A stretch of 8,563 nucleotides of DNA from Candidatus Pacearchaeota archaeon. GTDB lineage: Archaea > Nanoarchaeota > Nanoarchaeia > Pacearchaeales > GW2011-AR1. This document shows, in pieces, positions 1 to 7,044 of this stretch. A program made the translations under genes and the position numbers. Within the stretch, counting starts at the first letter, position 1. Each line of letters opens with the position of its first letter. Below the pieces are notes generated by a model. The model saw nothing but the letters and a program-made list of their open reading frames with translations, did not search any database and was not told the DNA's origin. Location of the stretch: positions 1 to 8,563 of the forward strand of contig NZER01000466.1 of the NCBI GenBank assembly GCA_002690445.1, in the 5' to 3' direction.

Positions 1-402
1 CTCATTGATGTCGGAGCGTCTTCTCTCCAGCCCAAGATACTCCCCAACGAACTTCAACTGACTCTCCCTGTGCTTGCTCTCCCTTTCCTCCTCTTCCCTT
101 CTCTTGACACCACCATACCACTCGGCAGCACTCTCTATATCCGCACGGCTCTCCCTGTCCTCTTCAGTGGGTAGGTCGAGTGGTGGTAACGGCTGGGAGG
201 CAAGTTCAGCTTCACGGCTACGCTTCTCCTTCTCTGCATTGACCTCCAACATTTTCTTGAGAGCCAACGCAGACTGTTGGGCAGGAGGGGCATTGGGCGT
301 GGCAGGTTGGAGAGCGGCGGGTGCTGGCGCGGATTTCTTGCGCTTCTCCTCCACTTCCAGCAGCTTCTCCAGAGCCAGTGCGGATAGGGGTTTGTCAGCC
401 AT
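1..402 (-). CDS. Partial putative internal virion protein (N-terminal 134 codons, runs off left edge)
   Basis: The minus-strand frame opens with ATG at 402-400 and stays open for 134 codons to base 1, so the stop and most of the protein probably lie outside the window. It begins MADKPLSALALEKLLEVEEK, continues through an Ala/Pro-rich linker (about residues 24-43), repeats the SALALxKxLEV motif at residues 44-54, and becomes strongly charged and helical (many E, R and K, about residues 57-134). No enzymatic motif is visible. The start lies 13 nt after the stop of the 775-residue protein and has no clear Shine-Dalgarno sequence; no better start was seen. By gene order it occupies the place of T7 gp16, the last and largest ejection protein, sometimes with a transglycosylase domain; that role is inference only. 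It is certainly translated-looking: composition and linker style match the preceding gene. Confidence 0.6.
   Translation of the reverse strand, partial: MADKPLSALALEKLLEVEEKRKKSAPAPAALQPATPNAPPAQQSALALKKMLEVNAEKEKRSREAELASQPLPPLDLPTEEDRESRADIESAAEWYGGVKRREEEERESKHRESQLKFVGEYLGLERRRSDINE
223..384 (-). repeat. Two copies of a SALALxKxLEV peptide repeat inside the left-edge protein
   Basis: Residues 7-22 (nt 384-337) and residues 44-60 (nt 273-223) of the left-edge protein both read S-A-L-A-L-x-K-x-L-E-V, followed by an EK-containing charged tail. They are separated by an Ala/Pro-rich linker. The DNA copies have diverged at many third positions, so the peptide and not the DNA is conserved. Each unit looks like a short amphipathic helix. 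Confidence 0.7.
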
Positions 403-415
403 GAGAATCTAAATG

Positions 416-2743
416 CTACGGGCTGTAGCTTTCTGGGATCAGCCGATCCTCCAACACTTCAATCAAAACCCTCTTCATTGCTTCTGTCTTCTTAGCATCA
501 GTCTCTCCCTCAGAATTAGCAGCATCCTTAAAGCGTTCTTGCTCTTCTAGATTTAGCTCCTTCACAATATCCTTCATCCTTTGTCCGTTTTTCAATTTAG
601 TTCCCGTATCGTCTATGATAAATAGAGTATCAACGTACTTCTTTACACCGCCAGCGTCTTTTACTTCCAATCCCCACCCTTGCGGCACATACTTTCCACG
701 CACCTTTTCAATCTCTGCATTCATCATTGGGGTAATCATCTTAGGATTTCGGGTGTACAGTGGCCCCCCGATGCCAGTATCTGGCACTGAAACCCTGACT
801 GTGTCCGGAATGTCTGGCGTGGCAATGGGAGTCGTGGTTCTGGGGACATCCTTTTGTGGCTGTAAGTAAAGGTTTGACCGGCGAAGCGATGTCTTGTCTA
901 GATCAAAAATCTCCTCTTTCTCTTGGTTTGTTGCGCCACCAACAAACTGGGGGACTATCTCCCTGAATGTGTCCAGCCACGGGTAAAATTCCTCTTTAAC
1001 CGCCCTAAACCCGTTTTTCTCCCCTGCCTTGCCCGGATGCGGAATCCACTCGAAATAGGTCTTGTCATATAAAGTCCAAGACCGGCCGTCCGGCTCAGGC
1101 TCCTTTGTCCGTGGATCAATCCATATATCGTCATCGTTCCTTATGCTTACCACCTCGCTCTCATCAAATGTTCGATTCGCACCTTCCCTCAAGACACCAT
1201 CGTCTGGCCTTATCAGCTTCCTAAATTCCATGTATGTCTTCGCCCCCACCGACCGATCCGCATCCCATACAGCGTTAGCAACACTTTCCCCTTTGGCCTT
1301 ATCAGCGTCATAATCCTTTATCAACAGCTCCATTGCTGTATAGTTTCCAGCAGACTCGTCGAGGACTGAGGAGAGGGCTTTCTTCAGCCTATTGGTTGCC
1401 TCCAATATCCTCGTGCGTTCCTCCGCCTCCAGTCGCTTGGGCGGCTCCACTCCTTTCTCCCTTTGCCTCTTGGTGAGCTTTGGCGGGTTTAGCTTGTTCT
1501 GGTTGGATATGATGGCACTCCTAAGCTCCGCCTCTTGCTGGTACAGACCAGCATCGTGCATGGCTGGCTTGTTGAATCGAGCTTTATACCCTTCAAGAAT
1601 CCCCTGTCTCCTCTCAAGCTCATTCATACCCTTGGTGCTAAAGTACACTCTCTGCGCCCCGGGATTTTCCTCCAGCCACTTCGCGCTTTCGAGAGGCGGG
1701 CCGCCCTTAGCCCGCATAATGTTCTGGAGAATCTCCATCCCGTAAGGCTTGTTTGTCACAATCTGCTGACTCAATTCCCCTGAAAGTTCGACCTCCATCT
1801 GACCCGCTTCTCTCAAGAATATCTGCCTTTGTAGGCTCCCCGGCGGGAAGTTCTTGTCGAAGTCGGGAGGCAAAATAACGTCGCCGGTCACTACGTCATA
1901 TGCCGCTCTCCCAGCAGTCCCCGCCGCTTCGTTGCTCACCTCAGCCCGCTTTTCTGTCTCCCTTCTCCGCGCATCCTCACCACGTTTTGCTATCGCGGCT
2001 AGATACCCCAGTTGCGCTTTGGCCTCTGTGGATGGGTTGGGGCCGGTAACAGCATTATAAAGAGCTATGTTTCGCTCTGAAGAGGGGTCCAAGATTTTCC
2101 ACTCTGAAGGCGAAAAATACCCTCTATTGAGCATAGCTCCCAACCAGCTCGTTAAATCAGTCTCGCCCTTTTGGGAAAGGGTTTTTGCAACACTCGCCGC
2201 TCTTGACTTCTTAGCAGCACTCGTCACATCATCCCGCTGCTTCCTCAGAGCGTCAAACCTTTCTTTAATACGACTCTTTGCCGCACGGTTCCTCCCCCTC
2301 TTTCCGGGGGAACCAAGCAACAACTCACCAAACCCCATAGTCGCAAAGCCGAATAGTGTGTCCAAGTTAGACGGAGGTGGGTGTTTCTCGTCAGCTCCCT
2401 TCCATAATTCCTGCAACTTCTGCTCCTCTGCCACCACCTTCTTCGCGTCTGTATCCAGATTCTTAGCGAGACGAGCAGCTCGCTTTTCTTGCGCTTCAAT
2501 CTTCTTCCTGTCTTCCGCCTTCAAGAGCCGCTTTTCCCGCCACAAAGACAGGTCATCACCTTGAAGTCTCGCCAATGCTTTATCTAACTCTGGTGACAGA
2601 GTTCCTCCCACTGGGGATTTCAGCCCTTCCGCCTCAGTTGCGGGCGGCTTCATCAGGACAGCAGCTTGCCTAGCCGCTTCCTCAGCATCAGCGCGTTTCT
2701 TTTCCTCTTCCTGCAGGTACTCCTCCAAATGTTTGTTAGCCAT
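416..2743 (-). CDS. Large charged helical protein, putative internal virion/ejection protein (gp15-like position)
   Basis: This is a 775-residue protein without an enzyme motif that I recognise. Residues 1-30 and about 55-115 are rich in E, K, R, A and L and look helical or coiled-coil. Residues 31-50 form a Pro/Gly-containing linker. Residues 126-146 are a short Gly-rich hydrophobic patch (FGFATMGFGELLLG), followed by a basic run around 147-182. The C-terminal third is mixed alpha/beta, with a Pro/Thr-rich linker near 630-665. The ATG lies 6 nt after the previous stop, with a modest GGGA (2756-2753) spaced 9 nt. Length and order match T7 gp15 (about 747 residues), an internal core and ejection protein that forms a channel in the host envelope; no sequence similarity could be tested, so the role is inferred. 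It could also be another large virion protein. The gene itself is secure; the function is moderate. Confidence 0.6.
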   Translation of the reverse strand: MANKHLEEYLQEEEKKRADAEEAARQAAVLMKPPATEAEGLKSPVGGTLSPELDKALARLQGDDLSLWREKRLLKAEDRKKIEAQEKRAARLAKNLDTDAKKVVAEEQKLQELWKGADEKHPPPSNLDTLFGFATMGFGELLLGSPGKRGRNRAAKSRIKERFDALRKQRDDVTSAAKKSRAASVAKTLSQKGETDLTSWLGAMLNRGYFSPSEWKILDPSSERNIALYNAVTGPNPSTEAKAQLGYLAAIAKRGEDARRRETEKRAEVSNEAAGTAGRAAYDVVTGDVILPPDFDKNFPPGSLQRQIFLREAGQMEVELSGELSQQIVTNKPYGMEILQNIMRAKGGPPLESAKWLEENPGAQRVYFSTKGMNELERRQGILEGYKARFNKPAMHDAGLYQQEAELRSAIISNQNKLNPPKLTKRQREKGVEPPKRLEAEERTRILEATNRLKKALSSVLDESAGNYTAMELLIKDYDADKAKGESVANAVWDADRSVGAKTYMEFRKLIRPDDGVLREGANRTFDESEVVSIRNDDDIWIDPRTKEPEPDGRSWTLYDKTYFEWIPHPGKAGEKNGFRAVKEEFYPWLDTFREIVPQFVGGATNQEKEEIFDLDKTSLRRSNLYLQPQKDVPRTTTPIATPDIPDTVRVSVPDTGIGGPLYTRNPKMITPMMNAEIEKVRGKYVPQGWGLEVKDAGGVKKYVDTLFIIDDTGTKLKNGQRMKDIVKELNLEEQERFKDAANSEGETDAKKTEAMKRVLIEVLEDRLIPESYSP

Positions 2744-2749
2744 AAATTA

Positions 2750-3937
2750 TTATCCCGATATGCCAGAGTCAGACCAACCATGTCCAAACCCTCTAGACCC
2801 GCCGAAGCCTGTTCCCACTGCACTGTAGCCCTTCGCCATTTGTCCGAGTGTATCCATCAGCCCTGTCTTGTTCTGCATTTGCGTCCCGTAGATATTCGCC
2901 TGAGTTCCAAATACGCCTTGTGCGAAACCAGCCCCCAGACCAGCCGCATTCGGGTCTAGCCCCATTCCCCTCTGCATCTGCGGAGCAGCAAACGGGGATG
3001 CTCCCTGCTGCATTCCAGCCATCATTCCTGCCTGTGCAGCCACAGGTTGTAACCCCAGTAGCGACTGGATGTTGCCCACGTCCTGTTGGCGACCAGCCAA
3101 TCGGGTTCCAAGAGCCTGTTGTTGTGCCGCGAAACCCTCTCCTCGTGACTGGTTAATCTGCTGAACCCTTTGCATCGTGTTTGCAAAGTTTTGCTGGGCC
3201 AATCTGTTGGCCACATCACCCTCGGATTGGCCGCTACCCAAGAAACCCAAGTATTCGCCCCTGCGTTGCTGGCCTAACTGCATTCCGCCTTCCAGCTTTG
3301 CAATCGCCTCCCGCAATCCCGATGCCGCACCCAACGCCTGACCGCGAGTCGCTCCAGCCCTGCGAACTCCCTGCTCCAGCATCCTCTGCTGCTGTGCGGT
3401 TAACTGTTCCCCGCGCATTAACTGGTCAGCGAGCTGCATTTCAAGTTCACGCCTCCCGGCGGCAGTCATCTCTGCATCCGCAAGCACGGGGGCAGCACCA
3501 ATCTCCTCGTACTCAGGAATATCAATGTCATCGGTCAACTCTCCCGCTGTCCCTTCACCTCTCCTCAGTCTCCCGGCGAATTCTTCCCTAAGATCAAACC
3601 CTTCAGGGTCAAGCTGCCGCATCTGGTCACGTTGCGCAGCGATATATTGCGGGCCATACTCTATCAGGTTGGAAAGCTGCGCCTCAGACATCTGGGGGAT
3701 CATCCCCAGCAACGCTTCCGTCTCTGCTCTGGTAATATCTATGTCACCAAGCCCAGTAAAGTCGGCAGACACCTCTTTTCCGGTGCGGGGGTCGGTGTAG
3801 GTGACTGGCTGACCCAGTCGATAGGCAGATTCCAGCCTTCGGCGTGCTGGCAATGATTCTATTTCGGCAAATATACCTTCTCGTGTTGCCTCACTGTAAT
3901 CCGGGGGTTCCGGTGGTGCTGGTGAACTTTTTCCCAT
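2750..3937 (-). CDS. Ala/Gln/Gly-rich putative internal virion (ejection) protein (gp14-like position)
   Basis: This 395-residue protein starts MGKSSPAPPEPPDYSEATRE. A small basic tip followed by a Pro-rich stretch is a start I associate with internal virion proteins of environmental podoviruses. Residues 65-135 are acidic and helical. Residues 155-300 are dominated by Q, A, R and E (for example AQQQRMLEQGVRRAG at 181-195) and are predicted to be long helices. Residues 300-345 are rich in Met, Gln, Ala and Gly, and 373-395 form a Gly/Ser-rich tail. There is no signal peptide or catalytic motif. The ATG has a good TGAGGAA ribosome site inside the end of the preceding gene. The next gene follows after 6 nt. 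T7 gp14, at the same place, is an ejection protein of about 196 residues that sits in the outer membrane. The protein here is twice that size, so equivalence is positional and compositional, not demonstrated. Confidence 0.55.
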   Translation of the reverse strand: MGKSSPAPPEPPDYSEATREGIFAEIESLPARRRLESAYRLGQPVTYTDPRTGKEVSADFTGLGDIDITRAETEALLGMIPQMSEAQLSNLIEYGPQYIAAQRDQMRQLDPEGFDLREEFAGRLRRGEGTAGELTDDIDIPEYEEIGAAPVLADAEMTAAGRRELEMQLADQLMRGEQLTAQQQRMLEQGVRRAGATRGQALGAASGLREAIAKLEGGMQLGQQRRGEYLGFLGSGQSEGDVANRLAQQNFANTMQRVQQINQSRGEGFAAQQQALGTRLAGRQQDVGNIQSLLGLQPVAAQAGMMAGMQQGASPFAAPQMQRGMGLDPNAAGLGAGFAQGVFGTQANIYGTQMQNKTGLMDTLGQMAKGYSAVGTGFGGSRGFGHGWSDSGISG

Positions 3938-3939
3938 AA

Positions 3940-4350
3940 CTAATTCCTCATTAAGCGACGTTTTGCCGTGGTCATATCTACCATTGTGATTCTATTCCCA
4001 TACTTATGACGCATCCACGCCACTCTTTCTGAATTCTCCCCCAGATGATTCCATATCATGCGGTACATTGCCCTAAGAGCGGACGGGTGACTGCAAACCG
4101 TCACCTCGATGTAACAAAGCGGCCCTTTAGTGTCCAGATAATGCGTATGACAGTCCTCTTCATTGTCAACATACCGCGCAAGTGTCACCCCAACAAGTTT
4201 CCCGCCTTTCGCCACGGCATAACAACGCTCATTATTCACAAACCACTGTACCCAACCCAACAGGCGTTCACGACTCCATTCCCGGCAAAAATCCAGATTA
4301 TTCCGAATCAACTCTGCCATCTCATGGGTTGCCTTGGGGAAAGTTTTCAT
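3940..4350 (-). CDS. Small GNAT-like fold protein, putative internal virion protein (gp13-like position)
   Basis: This 136-residue protein has a layout suggestive of a GNAT fold: helices at about 6-40, a strand at 42-47 (RCYAVA), a hairpin strand at 51-60 (KLVGVTLARY), a strand at 78-85 (LCYIEVTV), a helix at 88-104, and a final strand with basic residues at 109-122 (RVAWMRHKYGNR). The acetyl-CoA loop usually found after the fourth strand (R/Q-x-x-G-x-G/A) is not recognisable; that place reads CSHPSALR. Enzymatic activity is therefore doubtful. The ATG overlaps the stop of the nozzle gene as ATGA, and no Shine-Dalgarno is visible, so coupled translation is likely. Length and position match T7 gp13 (138 residues), a small virion morphogenesis protein. 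The alternative is a true acetyltransferase modifying a host or virion protein. The fold assignment is by eye and only moderate. Confidence 0.5.
   Translation of the reverse strand: MKTFPKATHEMAELIRNNLDFCREWSRERLLGWVQWFVNNERCYAVAKGGKLVGVTLARYVDNEEDCHTHYLDTKGPLCYIEVTVCSHPSALRAMYRMIWNHLGENSERVAWMRHKYGNRITMVDMTTAKRRLMRN
3944..3950 (-). promoter_or_regulatory. Ribosome binding site of the 395-residue ejection-like gene
   Basis: The minus strand reads TGAGGAA, then ATTAGTT, then ATG at 3937. The GAGG core at 3949-3946 is spaced 8 nt from the start. It overlaps the last codons and the TAG stop of the preceding GNAT-like gene, so translation of the two genes is probably coupled. It is one of the two clearest ribosome sites in the window. 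Confidence 0.7.
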
Positions 4351-6296
4351 CGTTGCGGATTGATTGTGTCAACAAATGCGCTTGTCTTGATCGCGTGCAA
4401 CGAAAGTTTGCCGGACTCCGCTGCCACCATGTACTGCATCTCCTTGAATTTCCCCCGACTCAGCATATTGTACGCCTTAACGAAGTGGGCGTCCCTAGCT
4501 GGCACTGACACATCCCTTTCAAGCACCCCAAGAACCTGCGTTTGCAGCAACTTTTCATCCTCGGTAAGCATCGCATCGCCTGTCTCAAGCAGTATCCCAT
4601 TACTATCCCCAGCCATCCCTTTAACGTAAAAGAAACTAAGCAACTGGTCATTGGAGAACTGGTTGTCCACATCAAACTCAACCTGATAACCCAGCTTGTC
4701 GGCGTAGATTTCCTTAAAATTGTAGCCGCGACTAAATATCTTTGTCTCGTAGTCGGCTGTCTGATCCTTGTAATAGGATTCCGTGGCATCAGACTCGGCC
4801 ACATAGTCCAACCATGTGTATAACTTCCCACAATTATCCCCGAACTGAAGGCGTATCTTCCCACCGAACGCAGTCACCGCAAAACTCCGAGGTTCCCAGC
4901 CTGACCAGAATCCGCTCCAAGACTTTTGCTCGGCGTTATAGACCAACACAGTTTTCGGGTAGGTATCCGAGTCTAGGGCAACAGAAAGCATGTATCGGTT
5001 GCGATAAAAAACCGCACAAGCCTTTGAGGTGTAGTCCCTGTTAATTCTCTCAATAAAATCGTTTATAGGGGCCGAGAGAGGAGAGGAAACGTCGGTTTGC
5101 GAGCCAGCCTCAATCGTTGACAGACTCCTCACTCCATCACGCGAAAGGAAAAGCACGTCCGACCCCACCTGCTGCGCGGTCTGGTGGGCCACACAGCCCG
5201 TCCGATTATTGATGAGCTTGATATCCCAGTCACCAACCTCTTGAGCTGGATTGGCGTCCACACTCCACACGCTGCGCTCCTTGAACACCAACAACTTGAA
5301 CCCGAACCAAGGCAGCAATGCCGTGATGGCATCGCCATCGCCTGATCCAACCCTGATGCTGTTGCCCAGCAAGTCCCACGACTCGCCATCAAGCAGGTCA
5401 GACACGTAGAGGGTGTCGGGAGGCACACTGGAGTCTGCGCTTGAGCAGAAAAGCCTGTTAGAGTGACTTGTCAGCAGCTTCGGCTTTGAGGGGACTTGAC
5501 TTATATTCACAGTTCCAGTCGCCTGAGTCCCTCCAGTCGGAGGCGCACCTATTGCAATGGTTGGAGGTTCATCAAACGCATCGCTATTGTCATAGCCGCT
5601 TCCCCCGTAGTCGGGAGCGATTAAACTTATGTCCAACACCCTGCCTCCGTAGCCTAGAAGCGACTCTCCACTGGCGGTAGTGCCGGAGGATGGCGCACTG
5701 AAAGTCACGGATGGAGGTGATGTGTACCCATACCCTTTTTCCTCGATTGTTACGCTAGTCACCTTGCCCACCGTTATAGTGCGGCCCGTGGAGCCATCAT
5801 CAACATACTGGAGATTGCCCACGCCATCACAGAAATACATCCGGTCAACCAGTTGAGCGAAGTAAACGTCCGTTGCTGTGGAGTCAAACGTGCCACCCGT
5901 ATCACCAATCGCCCCCGTTTCGCCACATATCTTTATCTTGTACGCTCCAGCATCGGTGTCCTTCTCCGCTATCACTATCTTCTCAATGTCCTGCGTGTCG
6001 AAGTATGCAATCTTCAGAATCTCACCCTCAAGGGTGGCACTCCATTTTTCTGCGATACCATCCCAGTCATCAGTAATTAAGTCCCAGACACCGATCCATA
6101 CCTCATCCTGAAGCTGGGCCACCCCCCGGCGGCTGGTGGCATTTCCGAATGTGTCGAAGTCCACGTTCTTGCCGAAGTCAAATGCGCTTTCCACTATGAC
6201 ATTCTTGCGGACGTTGCTCGCCTGACCGCCCGAAAAGCTGACATCACCGTCTAGGGCGATTGGGTCATCGGTCTGGTTGTTGTCAAATTGCGGCAT
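4347..6296 (-). CDS. Beta-propeller tail tube/nozzle protein (T7 gp12 / P22 gp10 role)
   Basis: This 649-residue protein carries blade-like motifs I associate with the tail tubular protein B / tail nozzle family of podoviruses: SHSNRLFCSS and DTLYVSDLLDGESWD (277-308), IRVGSGDGDAITALLPW and LLVFKERSVWSV (314-346), and GCVAHQTAQQVGSDVLFLSR with DGVRSLS (367-393). A further blade-like stretch, YRNRYMLSVALDSD, lies at 431-444. It would form the distal tail tube below the adaptor and act as the gate through which DNA leaves. Residues about 179-264 are not propeller-like: they hold two Gly-Tyr-rich modules, which look like an insertion. The C-terminal 150 residues look like a mixed beta domain followed by a short helical stretch. 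The ATG overlaps the adaptor stop by one base (TGATG), with no clear ribosome site. Length lies between P22 gp10 (472) and T7 gp12 (794). The assignment is from motif memory and gene order. Confidence 0.78.
   Translation of the reverse strand: MPQFDNNQTDDPIALDGDVSFSGGQASNVRKNVIVESAFDFGKNVDFDTFGNATSRRGVAQLQDEVWIGVWDLITDDWDGIAEKWSATLEGEILKIAYFDTQDIEKIVIAEKDTDAGAYKIKICGETGAIGDTGGTFDSTATDVYFAQLVDRMYFCDGVGNLQYVDDGSTGRTITVGKVTSVTIEEKGYGYTSPPSVTFSAPSSGTTASGESLLGYGGRVLDISLIAPDYGGSGYDNSDAFDEPPTIAIGAPPTGGTQATGTVNISQVPSKPKLLTSHSNRLFCSSADSSVPPDTLYVSDLLDGESWDLLGNSIRVGSGDGDAITALLPWFGFKLLVFKERSVWSVDANPAQEVGDWDIKLINNRTGCVAHQTAQQVGSDVLFLSRDGVRSLSTIEAGSQTDVSSPLSAPINDFIERINRDYTSKACAVFYRNRYMLSVALDSDTYPKTVLVYNAEQKSWSGFWSGWEPRSFAVTAFGGKIRLQFGDNCGKLYTWLDYVAESDATESYYKDQTADYETKIFSRGYNFKEIYADKLGYQVEFDVDNQFSNDQLLSFFYVKGMAGDSNGILLETGDAMLTEDEKLLQTQVLGVLERDVSVPARDAHFVKAYNMLSRGKFKEMQYMVAAESGKLSLHAIKTSAFVDTINPQR
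5505..5762 (-). repeat. Tandem pair of Gly-Tyr-rich beta modules inserted in the nozzle protein
   Basis: Residues 179-218 (nt 5762-5643) and 219-264 (nt 5642-5505) follow one plan: a V/L-x-x-[IV]-x-[IL] strand, then a G-Y-G-Y or G-G-S-G-Y turn, then P-P-[ST]-[VI]-[TA]-[FI]-x-[AG], A-P-[SP]-[ST]-G, and a short Thr/Gly strand. This is the pattern of small beta modules repeated in other phage structural proteins. Identity between the copies is modest, so this is an old duplication. Confidence 0.65.
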
Positions 6297-7039
6297 CAGC
6301 TTTTAGGCCCGAAATCCGATACAGTATCCCTGAAGGAATAGCTGTCATAAACATAAGGAATGATTCTGCTAATGGACTGCCTCTGACCCTTCTCCATGTC
6401 ACGCATAATCTGTATGTGCGATGCAGCTTCAGTAAATTTAACCTGTGCCTTGCTCATCTGCCTCTCACGCTCCCACATATCACCCTCAGCAAACGCAAGC
6501 AGCGCATTATCAATGCCGCTAAGGGGAGGCGTATCCGAGTCTCCAAGCTCAACCCACTTCAGTTTGCCCAACACAAACACTGATCCAGCGGACTTGGGGA
6601 CAGGCACAGGTTTAATTCGGCAATACCCGCTTGCGTCTTTCGGCAGGTTAATAAAATTGGTAGGGTTTGCCCTGCGGTTGGTTACGTTCTCCCATGAGTT
6701 TGGGTCAAGCTGGAAGAAAGTCACCCAGTCCCCGTTGAGAATGTTTATCCCATCATCCTTCCCTGTCTCGGTAAACTTCACCGCCACAGGGAAATCTACA
6801 AAAGTTGTTGGGGCTGAGGAGGATTGGTAAAAGGTTACGGATGGCACACTGTCAACCGTGATCTCGGTGTCTTCAGCAGCAACAGCCTTGCTCGCTACCC
6901 CAAGGGTTTCTGTCCACAGGCCGCTATCCCATATCATCTGGTAGCGGCGGTTAATGAAACTCTTGCACACCGTCACCGAGTCCGAGGTGGTGTCGGAAAG
7001 TTTCGTCGTAACAAAGTCTGCTAATTCAGTTAACGTCAT
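6296..7039 (-). CDS. Probable head-to-tail adaptor (T7 gp11 / P22 gp4 role)
   Basis: The frame is open from 7210, but that upstream part overlaps the end of the fibre gene. I choose the ATG at 7039, which follows the fibre stop by 5 nt and has GGAG spaced 8 nt; it gives 247 residues starting MTLTELADFVTTKL. The N-terminal helices (1-38, including INRRYQMIWDSGLW) and the C-terminal helix pair (about 182-225, NALLAFAEGDMWERERQMSKAQ) are the parts that resemble podovirus adaptor proteins, which dock to the portal with helices. Between them is a beta-rich domain (about 50-175). The adaptor ring joins the portal to the tail tube, and the next gene encodes the putative tube protein, overlapping by one base. 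The last 25 residues are Ser/Tyr/Asp-rich, like adaptor tails that dock in the portal; that is inference. T7 gp11 is 196 and P22 gp4 166 residues. Confidence 0.62.
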   Translation of the reverse strand: MTLTELADFVTTKLSDTTSDSVTVCKSFINRRYQMIWDSGLWTETLGVASKAVAAEDTEITVDSVPSVTFYQSSSAPTTFVDFPVAVKFTETGKDDGINILNGDWVTFFQLDPNSWENVTNRRANPTNFINLPKDASGYCRIKPVPVPKSAGSVFVLGKLKWVELGDSDTPPLSGIDNALLAFAEGDMWERERQMSKAQVKFTEAASHIQIMRDMEKGQRQSISRIIPYVYDSYSFRDTVSDFGPKS

Positions 7040-7044
7040 GTCTC

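Noticed and set aside
74..412. Plus-strand Ser-rich open frame of 112 codons at the left edge
   Set aside because: It is antisense to the left-edge gene, whose charged helical protein follows the operon; the Ser/Leu-rich translation is the mirror of Glu/Lys/Arg codons.
403..415. Intergenic gap of 13 nt, the longest in the window, considered as a regulatory site
   Set aside because: It is too short for a promoter or terminator of its own and holds no clear Shine-Dalgarno sequence.
2293..2311. Inverted repeat TCCCCC / GGGGGA with a 7-nt loop, considered as a terminator
   Set aside because: It lies inside the 775-residue gene, has only a 6-bp stem, and is not followed by a T-run on either strand.
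3022..3219. Small minus-strand frame nested in the ejection-like gene
   Set aside because: It is out of frame with a secure gene, has no ribosome site that I could see and has no recognisable protein character.
4045..4629. Long plus-strand open frame (194 codons) antisense to the GNAT-like and nozzle genes
   Set aside because: It spans the junction of two well-supported minus-strand genes, has no recognisable motif and a Cys/Ser/Pro-rich composition typical of antisense frames.
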